Source of the DNA: Streptomyces fodineus
Lineage (GTDB): Bacteria; Actinomycetota; Actinomycetes; Streptomycetales; Streptomycetaceae
Assembly: GCF_001735805.1 (NCBI RefSeq)
Contig: NZ_CP017248.1
Span: forward strand, 7,812,001 to 7,876,000
DNA length: 64,000 nucleotides
Reading direction: 5' to 3'
Shown here in pieces: positions 24,540 through 32,518 of the stretch. The position numbers were made by a program, and so were the translations under genes. Below the pieces are notes generated by a model. That model searched no databases and had not been told where the DNA came from. It was given only the letters and a program-made list of their open reading frames with translations. Positions within the stretch are counted from its first letter, which is position 1, and every line of letters starts with the position of its first letter.

Positions 24540-24555
24540 TGAGTACGCGTACTCA
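24540..24555. promoter_or_regulatory. Perfect 16-bp palindrome, putative operator of the SRPBCC gene
   Basis: TGAGTACGCGTACTCA is a perfect palindrome 29 bases before the ATG at 24584, where a -35 element would be expected. A second perfect palindrome, GTGGCCCGGGCCAC, lies at 24515-24528. A -10-like CAGACT (24572-24577) ends 6 bases before the ATG. Confidence 0.5.
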
Positions 24556-24583
24556 GATCGATCCGGCCGGGCAGACTCCCGCC

Positions 24584-25030
24584 ATGGACTGGAACCACTA
24601 CCGCTTCCGCAGCCTGTGGGCCCTGCCCGCTCCGCCGGCCGTCGTGTACGCGGTGCTGGAGCGGCCCGAGGACTATCCGGGCTGGTGGCCGCAGGTCCGC
24701 TCGGTGACCAGGCTGGACGCCGACACCGGCGTGATCACCATCCGCTCCTTCCTGCCGTACGACATGACCTTCACCGCACGGCAGAGCCGCCGCGACCCCG
24801 GCGCCGGTGTCCTGGAGGTCACCATGTCCGGCGACATCGAGGGCTGGGCACGCTGGACGGTCACGCCCCAGGGCTCAGGCACCCTGGCCCGCTACGACCA
24901 GGTCGTCGACGTGCACAAGTCACTGCTGCGCCGGTTCGCCGTACCCGGCCGCGCGGTCTTCCGGGTCAACCACCGGCTGATGATGCGGTCCGGACGGCGC
25001 GGACTGCTGCGCCATCTCCAAGCGGTTTGA
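24584..25030 (+). CDS. SRPBCC (START/polyketide-cyclase-like) family protein
   Basis: The 148-residue single-domain protein begins MDWNHYRFRSLW, then PPAVVYAVLERPEDYPGWWPQV, the usual first part of the SRPBCC helix-grip fold. Alternating strands (VITIRSFLPYDMTFTARQ, GVLEVTMSGDIEGWARW) and a C-terminal helix follow. Such proteins bind hydrophobic ligands; no catalytic role can be assigned. An in-frame ATG at 24539 would add 15 residues but would run through the palindrome. The later ATG fits the family start and the -10 spacing. Confidence 0.82.
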   Translation: MDWNHYRFRSLWALPAPPAVVYAVLERPEDYPGWWPQVRSVTRLDADTGVITIRSFLPYDMTFTARQSRRDPGAGVLEVTMSGDIEGWARWTVTPQGSGTLARYDQVVDVHKSLLRRFAVPGRAVFRVNHRLMMRSGRRGLLRHLQAV

Positions 25031-25069
25031 AGGAACCGCCCCGGGGCCTGTATTGTTCAGTGCGTTCCC

Positions 25070-25141
25070 GGGCGATTAGCTCAGTGGGAGAGCGCTTCGT
25101 TCACACCGAAGAGGTCACTGGTTCGAACCCAGTATCGCCCA
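25070..25141 (+). tRNA. tRNA-Val (anticodon CAC), copy 2
   Basis: Identical over all 72 nt to the copy at 21671, in the same orientation 3.4 kb away. The identity also includes a few flanking bases on each side. Confidence 0.97.
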
Positions 25142-25147
25142 CCGGGA

Positions 25148-25177
25148 AAGGCCGGTCCGCAGCAGCGGGCCGGCCTT
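25148..25177 (+). terminator. Terminator after tRNA-Val copy 2
   Basis: A 13-bp stem with one T-G pair (25148-25160 with 25165-25177) and a 4-base loop. Confidence 0.85.
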
Positions 25178-25210
25178 CTGCGTGCCGGGCCTTCTGCGTG
25201 CCGAGCCGGC

Positions 25211-25936
25211 TCAGGCCGCGGCCGGCAGCTCCGGGCGCAGGGGCCAGTCCGTATGGACGATCTCCTCCGAGCCGCTGCGCGCGAACCAGGCCTGGAGGCC
25301 GCGGGCCTGTGCCGCGTGCCAGTTGGCCTGGAGGGTGTGCAGCTCGGCGGGGGTCAGGCGTTCCAGGCGGGTCGCGAAGCGGCGGCCCAGGGCCCGTACG
25401 ACGTCCAGGGCGGCCAGCGCGTCCGCCGCCGCGTCGTGCGCGTCCTGAAGCGTCACGTCGTAGTGCGCGCACAGGTCGGTCAGCGTGCGGCGGCCCTTGC
25501 GGTAGCGGTCCAGGTGTTTGTCCAGCACGCGCGGGTCCAGTACGTGCAGCGGCGCCGCCCGGAACCAGCGGTCCAGCGAGGACGCCCGGTGCCGGCGCAA
25601 CTCCCGGTCCAGCAACGTGAGATCGAAGGGCGCGTTCATCACCACCAGCGGGCGGCCCATCGCCGCGTGCTCCGCCAGCTGCTCGGCTATCTCGTACATC
25701 ACCGGCGCCGGCCAGCGGCCGTTGCACTGCAGGTGTTCCTCCGTCAGCCCGTGCACCGCCGTGGCCTCCTCGGGCACCGGGACACCCGGGTTCACCAGCC
25801 AGCGGGAAACCCGGGGCCGGGTCCCCGGCGCGTCCTGGACGACGACGGCGGCCGACACGATCCGGTCGGTCTCGACGTCCACGCCCGTCGTCTCCGTGTC
25901 GAAGGCGGCCAGCGGCCCCTCGTACCAGTACGTCAT
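25211..25936 (-). CDS. DnaQ-like 3'-5' exonuclease (DEDDh)
   Basis: The 241-residue protein carries the complete DEDDh active site: Asp13 and Glu15 in FDTETTG, Asp105 in NAPFDLTLL, and His167 with Asp172 in HDAAADALAAL. The fold matches the epsilon proofreading subunit of DNA polymerase III and RNase T-type enzymes. It is a stand-alone domain, so a repair or RNA-trimming role is equally possible. The ATG at 25936 has AAGGAG about 10 bases upstream. It is divergent from the DUF4365 gene with 168 bp between starts. Confidence 0.92.
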   Translation of the reverse strand: MTYWYEGPLAAFDTETTGVDVETDRIVSAAVVVQDAPGTRPRVSRWLVNPGVPVPEEATAVHGLTEEHLQCNGRWPAPVMYEIAEQLAEHAAMGRPLVVMNAPFDLTLLDRELRRHRASSLDRWFRAAPLHVLDPRVLDKHLDRYRKGRRTLTDLCAHYDVTLQDAHDAAADALAALDVVRALGRRFATRLERLTPAELHTLQANWHAAQARGLQAWFARSGSEEIVHTDWPLRPELPAAA

Positions 25937-26104
25937 CCCAACCCAACTCCTTGTTCACCCAGCGCAGGTGACGTTCCGTCTTCCGCCCATTTGGTGATAC
26001 CCGGGCCGTTTGCGCCGTACGCCGCAGGGAGACAACAGGAGTACGGGTCTTTGCAGTTCAGCGGCTCGCAGCAGGGACACTCATTGCCTGGAAGGCTGTT
26101 GGTC

Positions 26105-26671
26105 ATGGCCATAGCGCAGCCCGAGCGGGGCGGGCTGCTGCCCGATCGCCCGGGCACCGTCCGCGGCACGCTCGCCACCACCGCCTGCATGGAGACACTG
26201 CAGGTCGGCTATCTGCACGCGGTCGCCGCCGCGGCCGGCTGCTCGCTGTCCCAGCCCTTCCCGGACAACGGCATCGACTGGCACGTCAGCCACAGCGCGC
26301 CCGGACACACCGTCGACGACGAGGTCACGATCAAGGTGCAGCTGAAGGCCACGTACCAGGTCGCGCCGAACCCTCCGGGGCGCTCCTTCTCCTTCACCCT
26401 CGACAACGACCACCTGCGCAAGCTCGCCCGCACACCCGTCTCGGTGCACAAGATCCTGGTCGTCATGCTCGTCCCGCGCTCCCAGGACGACTGGCTGCGC
26501 GCCAGCCACGACCGGCTCGACCTCAGGCACTGCTGCTACTGGGTCAACCTGGCCGGCCACCCCGTCACCGGCCGGCACCGGACCACCGTGCGGATCCCGA
26601 CCTCGCGCATCTTCGACGACCGGGCGCTCTGCGAGATCATGACGCGGGTCGGGACGGGAGGCAGGCCATGA
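26105..26671 (+). CDS. DUF4365 domain protein, PD-(D/E)xK-like nuclease candidate
   Basis: The 188-residue protein starts at ATG 26105 (GGAAGG about 10 bases upstream). The pattern typical of restriction-endonuclease-like folds is visible: Asp58 in NGIDWHV, a 20-residue gap, then a strand ending Gln79-Leu-Lys81 (IKVQLKAT), i.e. D...QxK, with Glu30 in the preceding helix. The assignment to DUF4365 is from overall resemblance. Function is unknown; nucleic-acid cleavage is inference. It overlaps the next gene by 4 bases (ATGA), so the two products are probably made together. Confidence 0.72.
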   Translation: MAIAQPERGGLLPDRPGTVRGTLATTACMETLQVGYLHAVAAAAGCSLSQPFPDNGIDWHVSHSAPGHTVDDEVTIKVQLKATYQVAPNPPGRSFSFTLDNDHLRKLARTPVSVHKILVVMLVPRSQDDWLRASHDRLDLRHCCYWVNLAGHPVTGRHRTTVRIPTSRIFDDRALCEIMTRVGTGGRP

Positions 26672-27900
26672 GAAGCCGTCCGTACGAGGAACTGCCACGC
26701 CAGGTCCGGCCGCATCCGGACGACCTCGGCTGGCCCCGGCCGCCCGACCCCGCCCGGATCGACCCCGCCGTGCTCGGCGCCCTGCTCCACCGGCACGGCT
26801 GGCAGCGGCGCGGCGGGGCCCCGGGACGCTACGGCCGCTGGACCCCGCCGGGTCCGGGCGGCGGCGGGACCAGCCTGCTGGTGCCGGAGAGCCGGGCCTT
26901 CCCCGACAGCGACGACCTGCTCGGCGAGGCCCTCGACGCCCTCGCCCGCAGCGAGACGCCCGCCGCCCGCGAGGTGCTGATCTCGCTCGCCGTACCCAGC
27001 GACGAGATCCGCTGGTGGCGGGACACCCCGGGCGGACCCGTCGGCGCCGCGCCCTGGACGGCCGACGAGCAACTGCGCGGCGCCGCCCGGCAGATGCTGC
27101 TCGCCGCCGCGCTCGCCACACGCGCGCGTGCCGGCTACTACGGCGCCCGCCACCGCCGCGCCGCCGCCGCGCTGCTGGAGGACGTCCTCGTCGGCCCCGC
27201 CACCGAGGGACGGCACCTCACCGCCTTCGTGCCCGCGCCCACCGGCCGCCCGCTCGCCGTCCGCCTCCACCAGGCGCTGTACGCCGCCCGCGAGGCCATC
27301 GACTACCAGCGGGCCACCGGCGGCATGGACGCCTTCGACGGCGCCGTGGAGGCCGGCGTCAGCCGCGAACTCACCGAGGCACTGGCCGCACTCGTCCGGG
27401 GCACCGAGGGCGCCCGGATCGCCGTCGCCTGGGCACCCGGCGCCGCCGTCCCGGAAGGCTGCGCCCCCTCCGCCGAACCCGTCGAGTTCTCACCCGGCGA
27501 CCTGCCCGTCCTGCGCGAGGCCGCCGCCCGCTATCTGCGCGAGGAACCCTCGGTGCCGGTCCGCATCACCGGCGCCGTCGTCCGGATGCGCCGCTCCGGG
27601 CCCGGCGGCGAGGGCACCGTACGGCTGCGCGTCCTCGCGGGCGCCGAGGTGCCGCATGTCCGCGTCACCCTGGACGAGGAGGACTACCGCATCGCCGGGC
27701 ACGCCCACCTCGTCGGCCTCCCGGTGCGCGTGCACGGCCGGCTGGAGCGCCGCGGCGGCTTCCGCCGGCTCACCGGCGCCTCCGGGGTCGTACCCGTGCA
27801 GGTCGACGAGGGCGAGCGGGACCGGCTGCTGAAGTCCCTGCAGGAGAATCTCGACTTCTTCGAGGAGGCGTGCGGCGAATCGTACGGCGACCAGGACTGA
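26668..27900 (+). CDS. Conserved-looking protein of unknown function, coupled to the DUF4365 gene
   Basis: The 410-residue protein overlaps the DUF4365 gene by ATGA. No membrane helix or signal peptide is present. Residues 1-100 include GWQRRGGAPGRYGRWTPP. The middle is Ala/Arg-rich helical, with SDEIRWWRDTPGGPVGAAPW and LATRARAGYYGARHRRAAA. The C-terminal third (about 285-385) reads as beta-rich (VRITGAVVRMRRSGPGG, GTVRLRVLAGAEVPHVRVTL, VHGRLERRGGFRRLTG), a possible OB-like or nucleic-acid-binding fold. I do not recognise the family. The context suggests a partner of the putative nuclease. Confidence 0.8.
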   Translation: MRSRPYEELPRQVRPHPDDLGWPRPPDPARIDPAVLGALLHRHGWQRRGGAPGRYGRWTPPGPGGGGTSLLVPESRAFPDSDDLLGEALDALARSETPAAREVLISLAVPSDEIRWWRDTPGGPVGAAPWTADEQLRGAARQMLLAAALATRARAGYYGARHRRAAAALLEDVLVGPATEGRHLTAFVPAPTGRPLAVRLHQALYAAREAIDYQRATGGMDAFDGAVEAGVSRELTEALAALVRGTEGARIAVAWAPGAAVPEGCAPSAEPVEFSPGDLPVLREAAARYLREEPSVPVRITGAVVRMRRSGPGGEGTVRLRVLAGAEVPHVRVTLDEEDYRIAGHAHLVGLPVRVHGRLERRGGFRRLTGASGVVPVQVDEGERDRLLKSLQENLDFFEEACGESYGDQD

Positions 27901-28021
27901 CCGTGTAGGCGAACGGGGACTGTGGGTGACCGTTTCGCGGTCGGCGCGATGGGGTCGGTACGATCGCCTGTGCGCGCGTTCCCGGTATGGCGCCGCATCC
28001 ACCTTCAGTCAGGAGAGACCG

Positions 28022-29998
28022 GTGTCAGACGTCCGTGTGATCATCCAACGCGATTCCGAGCGGGAAGAACGCGTGGTGACGACGGGCACTACGGCCGCCG
28101 ACCTCTTCGCCGGCGAGCGCTCGATCATCGCCGCACGTGTCGGGGGTGAGCTGAAGGACCTCGCCTACGAGGTCAAGGACGGCGAGAGCGTCGAGGGCGT
28201 CGAGATCTCCTCCGAGGACGGCCTGAACATCCTGCGCCACTCCACCGCGCACGTCATGGCGCAGGCCGTGCAGGAGCTGTTCCCCGAGGCCAAGCTGGGC
28301 ATCGGCCCGCCCGTCAAGGACGGCTTCTACTACGACTTCGACGTCGAGAAGCCGTTCACGCCCGAGGATCTCAAGGCCATCGAGAAGAAGATGCAGGAGA
28401 TCCAGAAGCGGGGGCAGAAGTTCGCCCGCCGCGTGGTCACCGACGAGGCCGCCCGCGAGGAGCTGGCGGACGAGCCGTACAAGCTGGAGCTGATCGGCCT
28501 CAAGGGCTCGGCCTCGCACGACGACGGCGCGGACGTCGAGGTCGGCGCCGGCGAGCTGACGATCTACGACAACCTGGACGCCAAGACCGGCGAGCTGTGC
28601 TGGAAGGACCTCTGCCGCGGTCCGCACCTGCCCTCGACCCGCCTCATCCCGGCGTTCAAGCTGATGCGCAACGCGGCCGCCTACTGGCGCGGCAGCGAGA
28701 AGAACCCGATGCTCCAGCGCATCTACGGCACCGCCTGGCCGTCGAAGGACGAGCTGAAGGGGTACCTGGACTTCCTCGCCGAGGCCGAGAAGCGCGACCA
28801 CCGCAAGCTCGGCTCCGAGCTGGACCTCTTCTCCATCCCGGAACAGATCGGCTCCGGCCTCGCCGTCTTCCACCCCAAGGGCGGCATCGTCCGCCGGGTC
28901 ATGGAGGACTACTCGCGGCGCCGCCACGAGGAAGAGGGCTACGAGTTCGTCTACACCCCGCACGCGACGAAGGGGAAGCTCTTCGAGACGTCCGGGCACC
29001 TGGACTGGTACGCCGAGGGCATGTACCCGCCCATGCAGCTCGACGAGGGCGTGGACTACTACCTCAAGCCCATGAACTGCCCCATGCACAACCTGATCTT
29101 CGACGCGCGCGGCCGCTCCTACCGCGAACTGCCGCTGCGCCTCTTCGAGTTCGGGACCGTGTACCGGTACGAGAAGTCGGGCGTCGTGCACGGCCTGACC
29201 CGCGCCCGGGGCTTCACGCAGGACGACGCGCACATCTACTGCACCCGTGAGCAGATGTCCGAGGAACTGGACCAGACGCTCACCTTCGTCCTCGGCCTGC
29301 TGCGCGACTACGGCCTGACCGACTTCTACCTGGAGCTGTCCACCAAGGACCCGGAGAAGTTCGTCGGCTCCGACGAGGTCTGGGAGGAGGCGACCGAGAC
29401 GCTGCGCCAGGTCGCCGAGAAGCAGGGCCTGCCCCTCGTCCCGGACCCGGGCGGCGCCGCGTTCTACGGCCCGAAGATCTCCGTCCAGGCCAAGGACGCG
29501 ATCGGCCGGACCTGGCAGATGTCGACCATCCAGCTCGACTTCAACCTGCCCGAGCGGTTCAACCTGGAGTACACGGGCCCGGACGGTTCGAAGCAGCGCC
29601 CGGTGATGATCCACCGCGCCCTCTTCGGCTCGATCGAGCGTTTCTTCGCGGTGCTCCTGGAGCACTACGCGGGCGCGTTCCCGGCGTGGCTGGCCCCGGT
29701 CCAGGCGCTCGGCATCCCGATCGGCGACGCCCACGTGGAATACCTGGAGAAGTTCGCCGCCGCGGCCCGGAAGAAGGGGCTGCGCGTCGAGGTGGACTCC
29801 TCCTCGGACCGTATGCAGAAGAAGATCCGCAACGCCCAGAAGCAGAAGGTGCCCTTCATGGTCATCGCGGGCGACGAGGACATGTCGGGCGGTTCCGTCT
29901 CCTTCCGCTACCGCGACGGCTCCCAGGAGAACGGCATCCCGTTCGACGAGGCCATCGCGAAGATCGCGAAGGTCGTGGAGGACCGGGTTCAGATCTGA
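28022..29998 (+). CDS. thrS: Threonyl-tRNA synthetase
   Basis: This class II synthetase of 658 residues charges tRNA-Thr. Domains in order are TGS (1 to about 65), the second additional/editing domain (HSTAHVMAQAVQELFP; later the CRGPHLPST zinc/editing motif), the catalytic core, and the C-terminal anticodon-binding domain (LAPVQALGIPI... onward). In the core, MNCPMHNLI carries the zinc Cys and motif 2 is RLFEFGTVYRYEKSGVVHGL; motif 3 follows. GTG 28022 is chosen from the AGGAGAG site 6 bases upstream. A TACGAT -10-like box lies at 27959-27964. No T-box leader is seen. Confidence 0.97.
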   Translation: MSDVRVIIQRDSEREERVVTTGTTAADLFAGERSIIAARVGGELKDLAYEVKDGESVEGVEISSEDGLNILRHSTAHVMAQAVQELFPEAKLGIGPPVKDGFYYDFDVEKPFTPEDLKAIEKKMQEIQKRGQKFARRVVTDEAAREELADEPYKLELIGLKGSASHDDGADVEVGAGELTIYDNLDAKTGELCWKDLCRGPHLPSTRLIPAFKLMRNAAAYWRGSEKNPMLQRIYGTAWPSKDELKGYLDFLAEAEKRDHRKLGSELDLFSIPEQIGSGLAVFHPKGGIVRRVMEDYSRRRHEEEGYEFVYTPHATKGKLFETSGHLDWYAEGMYPPMQLDEGVDYYLKPMNCPMHNLIFDARGRSYRELPLRLFEFGTVYRYEKSGVVHGLTRARGFTQDDAHIYCTREQMSEELDQTLTFVLGLLRDYGLTDFYLELSTKDPEKFVGSDEVWEEATETLRQVAEKQGLPLVPDPGGAAFYGPKISVQAKDAIGRTWQMSTIQLDFNLPERFNLEYTGPDGSKQRPVMIHRALFGSIERFFAVLLEHYAGAFPAWLAPVQALGIPIGDAHVEYLEKFAAAARKKGLRVEVDSSSDRMQKKIRNAQKQKVPFMVIAGDEDMSGGSVSFRYRDGSQENGIPFDEAIAKIAKVVEDRVQI

Positions 29999-30012
29999 CC
30001 CACCCGTCTCGG

Positions 30013-30046
30013 AAGGCCCTGGGATCACAGCGGATCCCGGGGTCTT
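30013..30046 (+). terminator. Terminator after thrS
   Basis: A 14-bp stem with two G-T pairs (30013-30026 with 30033-30046) is followed by a short T run. Confidence 0.85.
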
Positions 30047-30083
30047 TCCCGGTCGGCAGGGGTGACGCCATATGCTGCACAGC

Positions 30084-30629
30084 ATGACGAGTGAGCCGGA
30101 GCAGCAGATCGGAGTGGGGACGCAGGACGCGTTCCAGCGCCTGTGGACGCCCCACCGGATGGCCTACATCCAGGGCGAGAACAAGCCGAGCGGTCCGGGG
30201 GCCGACGACGGCTGCCCCTTCTGCTCGATCCCGGCCAAGTCCGACGAGGACGGACTGATCATCCGGCGCGGTGAGCATGTGTACGCCGTGCTCAACCTCT
30301 ACCCGTACAACGGCGGCCACCTTATGACCGTGCCGTACCGGCACGTGGCCGACTACACCGAGCTGACCGGGCCGGAGACCGCCGAGCTGGCCGAGCTGAC
30401 CAAGCAGGCGATGACGGCCCTGCGCACCGCGTCCGGCGCGCACGGCTTCAACATCGGCATGAACCAGGGCACGGTCGCGGGCGCCGGCATCGCCGCCCAC
30501 CTGCACCAGCACATCGTCCCGCGCTGGGGCGGCGACACCAACTTCATGCCGGTCGTGGGCCACACGAAGGTGCTGCCGCAGCTCTTGGCCGACACCAGGA
30601 AGATGCTGGCGGAGGCCTGGCCGGCGTAG
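30084..30629 (+). CDS. HIT-family nucleotide hydrolase/phosphorylase
   Basis: The 181-residue histidine-triad protein has HLHQHIVPRW (HxHxH) and a second conserved block NLYPYNGGHLMTVPYRHV. CPFC may bind zinc. The mycobacterial protein in the same position (next to thrS and pgsA) acts on diadenosine tetraphosphate, so Ap4A turnover is likely. ATG 30084 is preferred over 30072: the -10-like TATGCT at 30071-30076 ends 7 bases before it and covers the earlier ATG, so a leaderless message is inferred. Confidence 0.88.
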   Translation: MTSEPEQQIGVGTQDAFQRLWTPHRMAYIQGENKPSGPGADDGCPFCSIPAKSDEDGLIIRRGEHVYAVLNLYPYNGGHLMTVPYRHVADYTELTGPETAELAELTKQAMTALRTASGAHGFNIGMNQGTVAGAGIAAHLHQHIVPRWGGDTNFMPVVGHTKVLPQLLADTRKMLAEAWPA

Positions 30630-30635
30630 TTCCGG

Positions 30636-30657
30636 GGTGCCCTCTGACGAGGGCACC
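30636..30657. terminator. Bidirectional terminator
   Basis: A perfect 9-bp stem (GGTGCCCTC with GAGGGCACC) fills the 30-bp gap between the stops of the HIT gene and the membrane-protein gene. Confidence 0.85.
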
Positions 30658-30659
30658 GC

Positions 30660-32306
30660 TCACGCGTCGTACAGGTCGGCCTTCCTCGGCGCCGGATCCT
30701 GGACCAGGCCGCTGAGGACGCCCGACCGCATGCCGAACTTCTCCGTGTCCACGCCGTTCTCCTCCAGCACCCGGATCGCCGCCGAGTGCACGACCCGCAG
30801 CACCGGCGTGGCCGCGCGCAGCGCGTCGTCGGCCATGAAGCGGTGCCGCCACGGCTGGTCGGCCCAGGCGTGCCGCAGACCGAACGGCTCGGGCAGGGCC
30901 AGTGAGCCGCCGAGCCAGTTGAGCAGCGGCGGATACCAGGTCAGCGGGGCACGCGTGGCGAGCCGTACCACCTCGTCGGTGCCGACCAGGGGCAGCTTGA
31001 CCGTACGGGTCTCCCAGGGCTTGAGGGACTTGGAGACCTCCTTGGTCGGCGCCTCCGGCTTGGAGGTGAACAGGGAGTTCACCGGGCCCAGCGCATGCCC
31101 CGTCACCTCGATCCGCAGCGTCTCGTGCAGCACCGTCACCGTGATCAGCATGGTGAGGACCAGCTGCCCGTCCCACAGCGTCCACTGCACCCCCAGGTAG
31201 TGCCGGTCGCCGCTGCCGAACTGCTGTTTGTTGCAGATCTCCTGTATGGCGTGCGGCTTGACCTGGAAGGCCTCGACGTCGCTGCCCTTCGGCCGGGCCA
31301 CCTCCGCGGCCTTCTCACCGATCGGCGTGACGATCCAGTGCTTTATGGACGGCTTGGGGAACCCGCCGGTGTTCAGCGGGCCGCGCTCCAGCAGGGCGAG
31401 CTGGTCGTGGATCGCGCGTATGACGTCCCAGCTGCGGAAGGGGTGGATCTCCCGGGTCCCCTCGGCGGGCACCAGGTCCTCGGCGAGCTGCCAGGAGCCC
31501 CAGCGGGTGCCCATGCCGAGTATGCCCTTGGGACCGGCGTAGAAGACCGAGTTGGACTGCTGCTCGGCGCTGAGCCGGGCCAGCGACTGGCGCAGCTCCT
31601 CCGCAGCGGTCTCGTTCGGACCGCGCGGCACGGCCTCGGGGACCTTGGCGCCGACGCTGGTCCCCGACAGCAGGCCGTCCCAGCGGGCCCGCAGGTCCTT
31701 GGCCGTGCGCTCGCAGATCTGCTTGGCCCAGAACCAGCCCAGCACGGGCACGACGACGCATGCCCGGGCATACCACGCCCAGAAGCCGTTGAACGGCATC
31801 TTGATCAGGAAGAGCGCGGCGAGCACACCGACACCGAGGAGCAGCGCGGTGGCGAGCGCCCCGGCCCGCTTGTCGTCGCGCTTGGCGACGAACGTGCGCA
31901 CCTGGAAGACCAGCAGCCAGGCGATCAGCCCGGGCAGGAACAGCACTCCGCACAGGAGCGTCACGGCCGTCAGACGGTTGTCGCGCTCACGGCGGATGTT
32001 GTTGGCCGCGAGGCAGTGCTCGACGACGAACTGGGGCTCGGAGCCGAAGGACTGGATGAGCGGCTTGCGGCCGGGAGCGAGCATCCGGGCGACCACGGCC
32101 CGCGAGAAGGCCTCACCGAGGTTGGGCCGCAGCAGCGCGATCCGGCCGGCCTTGACGGTCGACTGATGCCATTCGTTGTCGGCCTTCTTGATCTCCTCGA
32201 TCGGGCTGTCCCGGTACGCCGCGGAGGCCAGCGCGGCGGTCGCCGCCTGACTCGCGTCACCCGAGACGGGCACCTGGGGTCCGTCCCACTCCGTTCCCAA
32301 CGACAT
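30660..32306 (-). CDS. Large membrane protein of unknown function
   Basis: The 548-residue protein starts at ATG 32306, with a G-rich GGGGGCGGGA site. After about 115 soluble residues, three hydrophobic segments appear (LTAVTLLCGVLFLPGLIAWL; ATALLLGVGVLAALFLI; ACVVVPVLGWFWA). A long soluble region follows, with a further hydrophobic stretch (GQLVLTMLITVTVLHE). No known domain is recognised. It sits between the HIT gene and EF-G-like gene, beside the phospholipid genes, but faces the other way. Role unknown. Confidence 0.82.
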   Translation of the reverse strand: MSLGTEWDGPQVPVSGDASQAATAALASAAYRDSPIEEIKKADNEWHQSTVKAGRIALLRPNLGEAFSRAVVARMLAPGRKPLIQSFGSEPQFVVEHCLAANNIRRERDNRLTAVTLLCGVLFLPGLIAWLLVFQVRTFVAKRDDKRAGALATALLLGVGVLAALFLIKMPFNGFWAWYARACVVVPVLGWFWAKQICERTAKDLRARWDGLLSGTSVGAKVPEAVPRGPNETAAEELRQSLARLSAEQQSNSVFYAGPKGILGMGTRWGSWQLAEDLVPAEGTREIHPFRSWDVIRAIHDQLALLERGPLNTGGFPKPSIKHWIVTPIGEKAAEVARPKGSDVEAFQVKPHAIQEICNKQQFGSGDRHYLGVQWTLWDGQLVLTMLITVTVLHETLRIEVTGHALGPVNSLFTSKPEAPTKEVSKSLKPWETRTVKLPLVGTDEVVRLATRAPLTWYPPLLNWLGGSLALPEPFGLRHAWADQPWRHRFMADDALRAATPVLRVVHSAAIRVLEENGVDTEKFGMRSGVLSGLVQDPAPRKADLYDA

Positions 32307-32518
32307 TCCCGCCCCCATCGCCGCCGGTGTCGCTTCTGCGGCCTTCCCGACTTCCTCGCTCCGCACACCTGTTGAACAGGCCGTCGTGCCGATTACCCGT
32401 CCACTACCGGACGAGTGCGGCACGACGCGATCAGGTGATCAGCGTATCCGCCGCCACCGACAACCCGCGGGCGGACGGCCGAAGCCGCCCGCCCGTGCCC
32501 CCGGCGCAAGGTCGTGAA

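Noticed and set aside
25253..26104. Long upstream extension of the DUF4365 reading frame
   Set aside because: It is antisense to the DnaQ-like exonuclease with an intact active site. ATG 26105 has a ribosome site.
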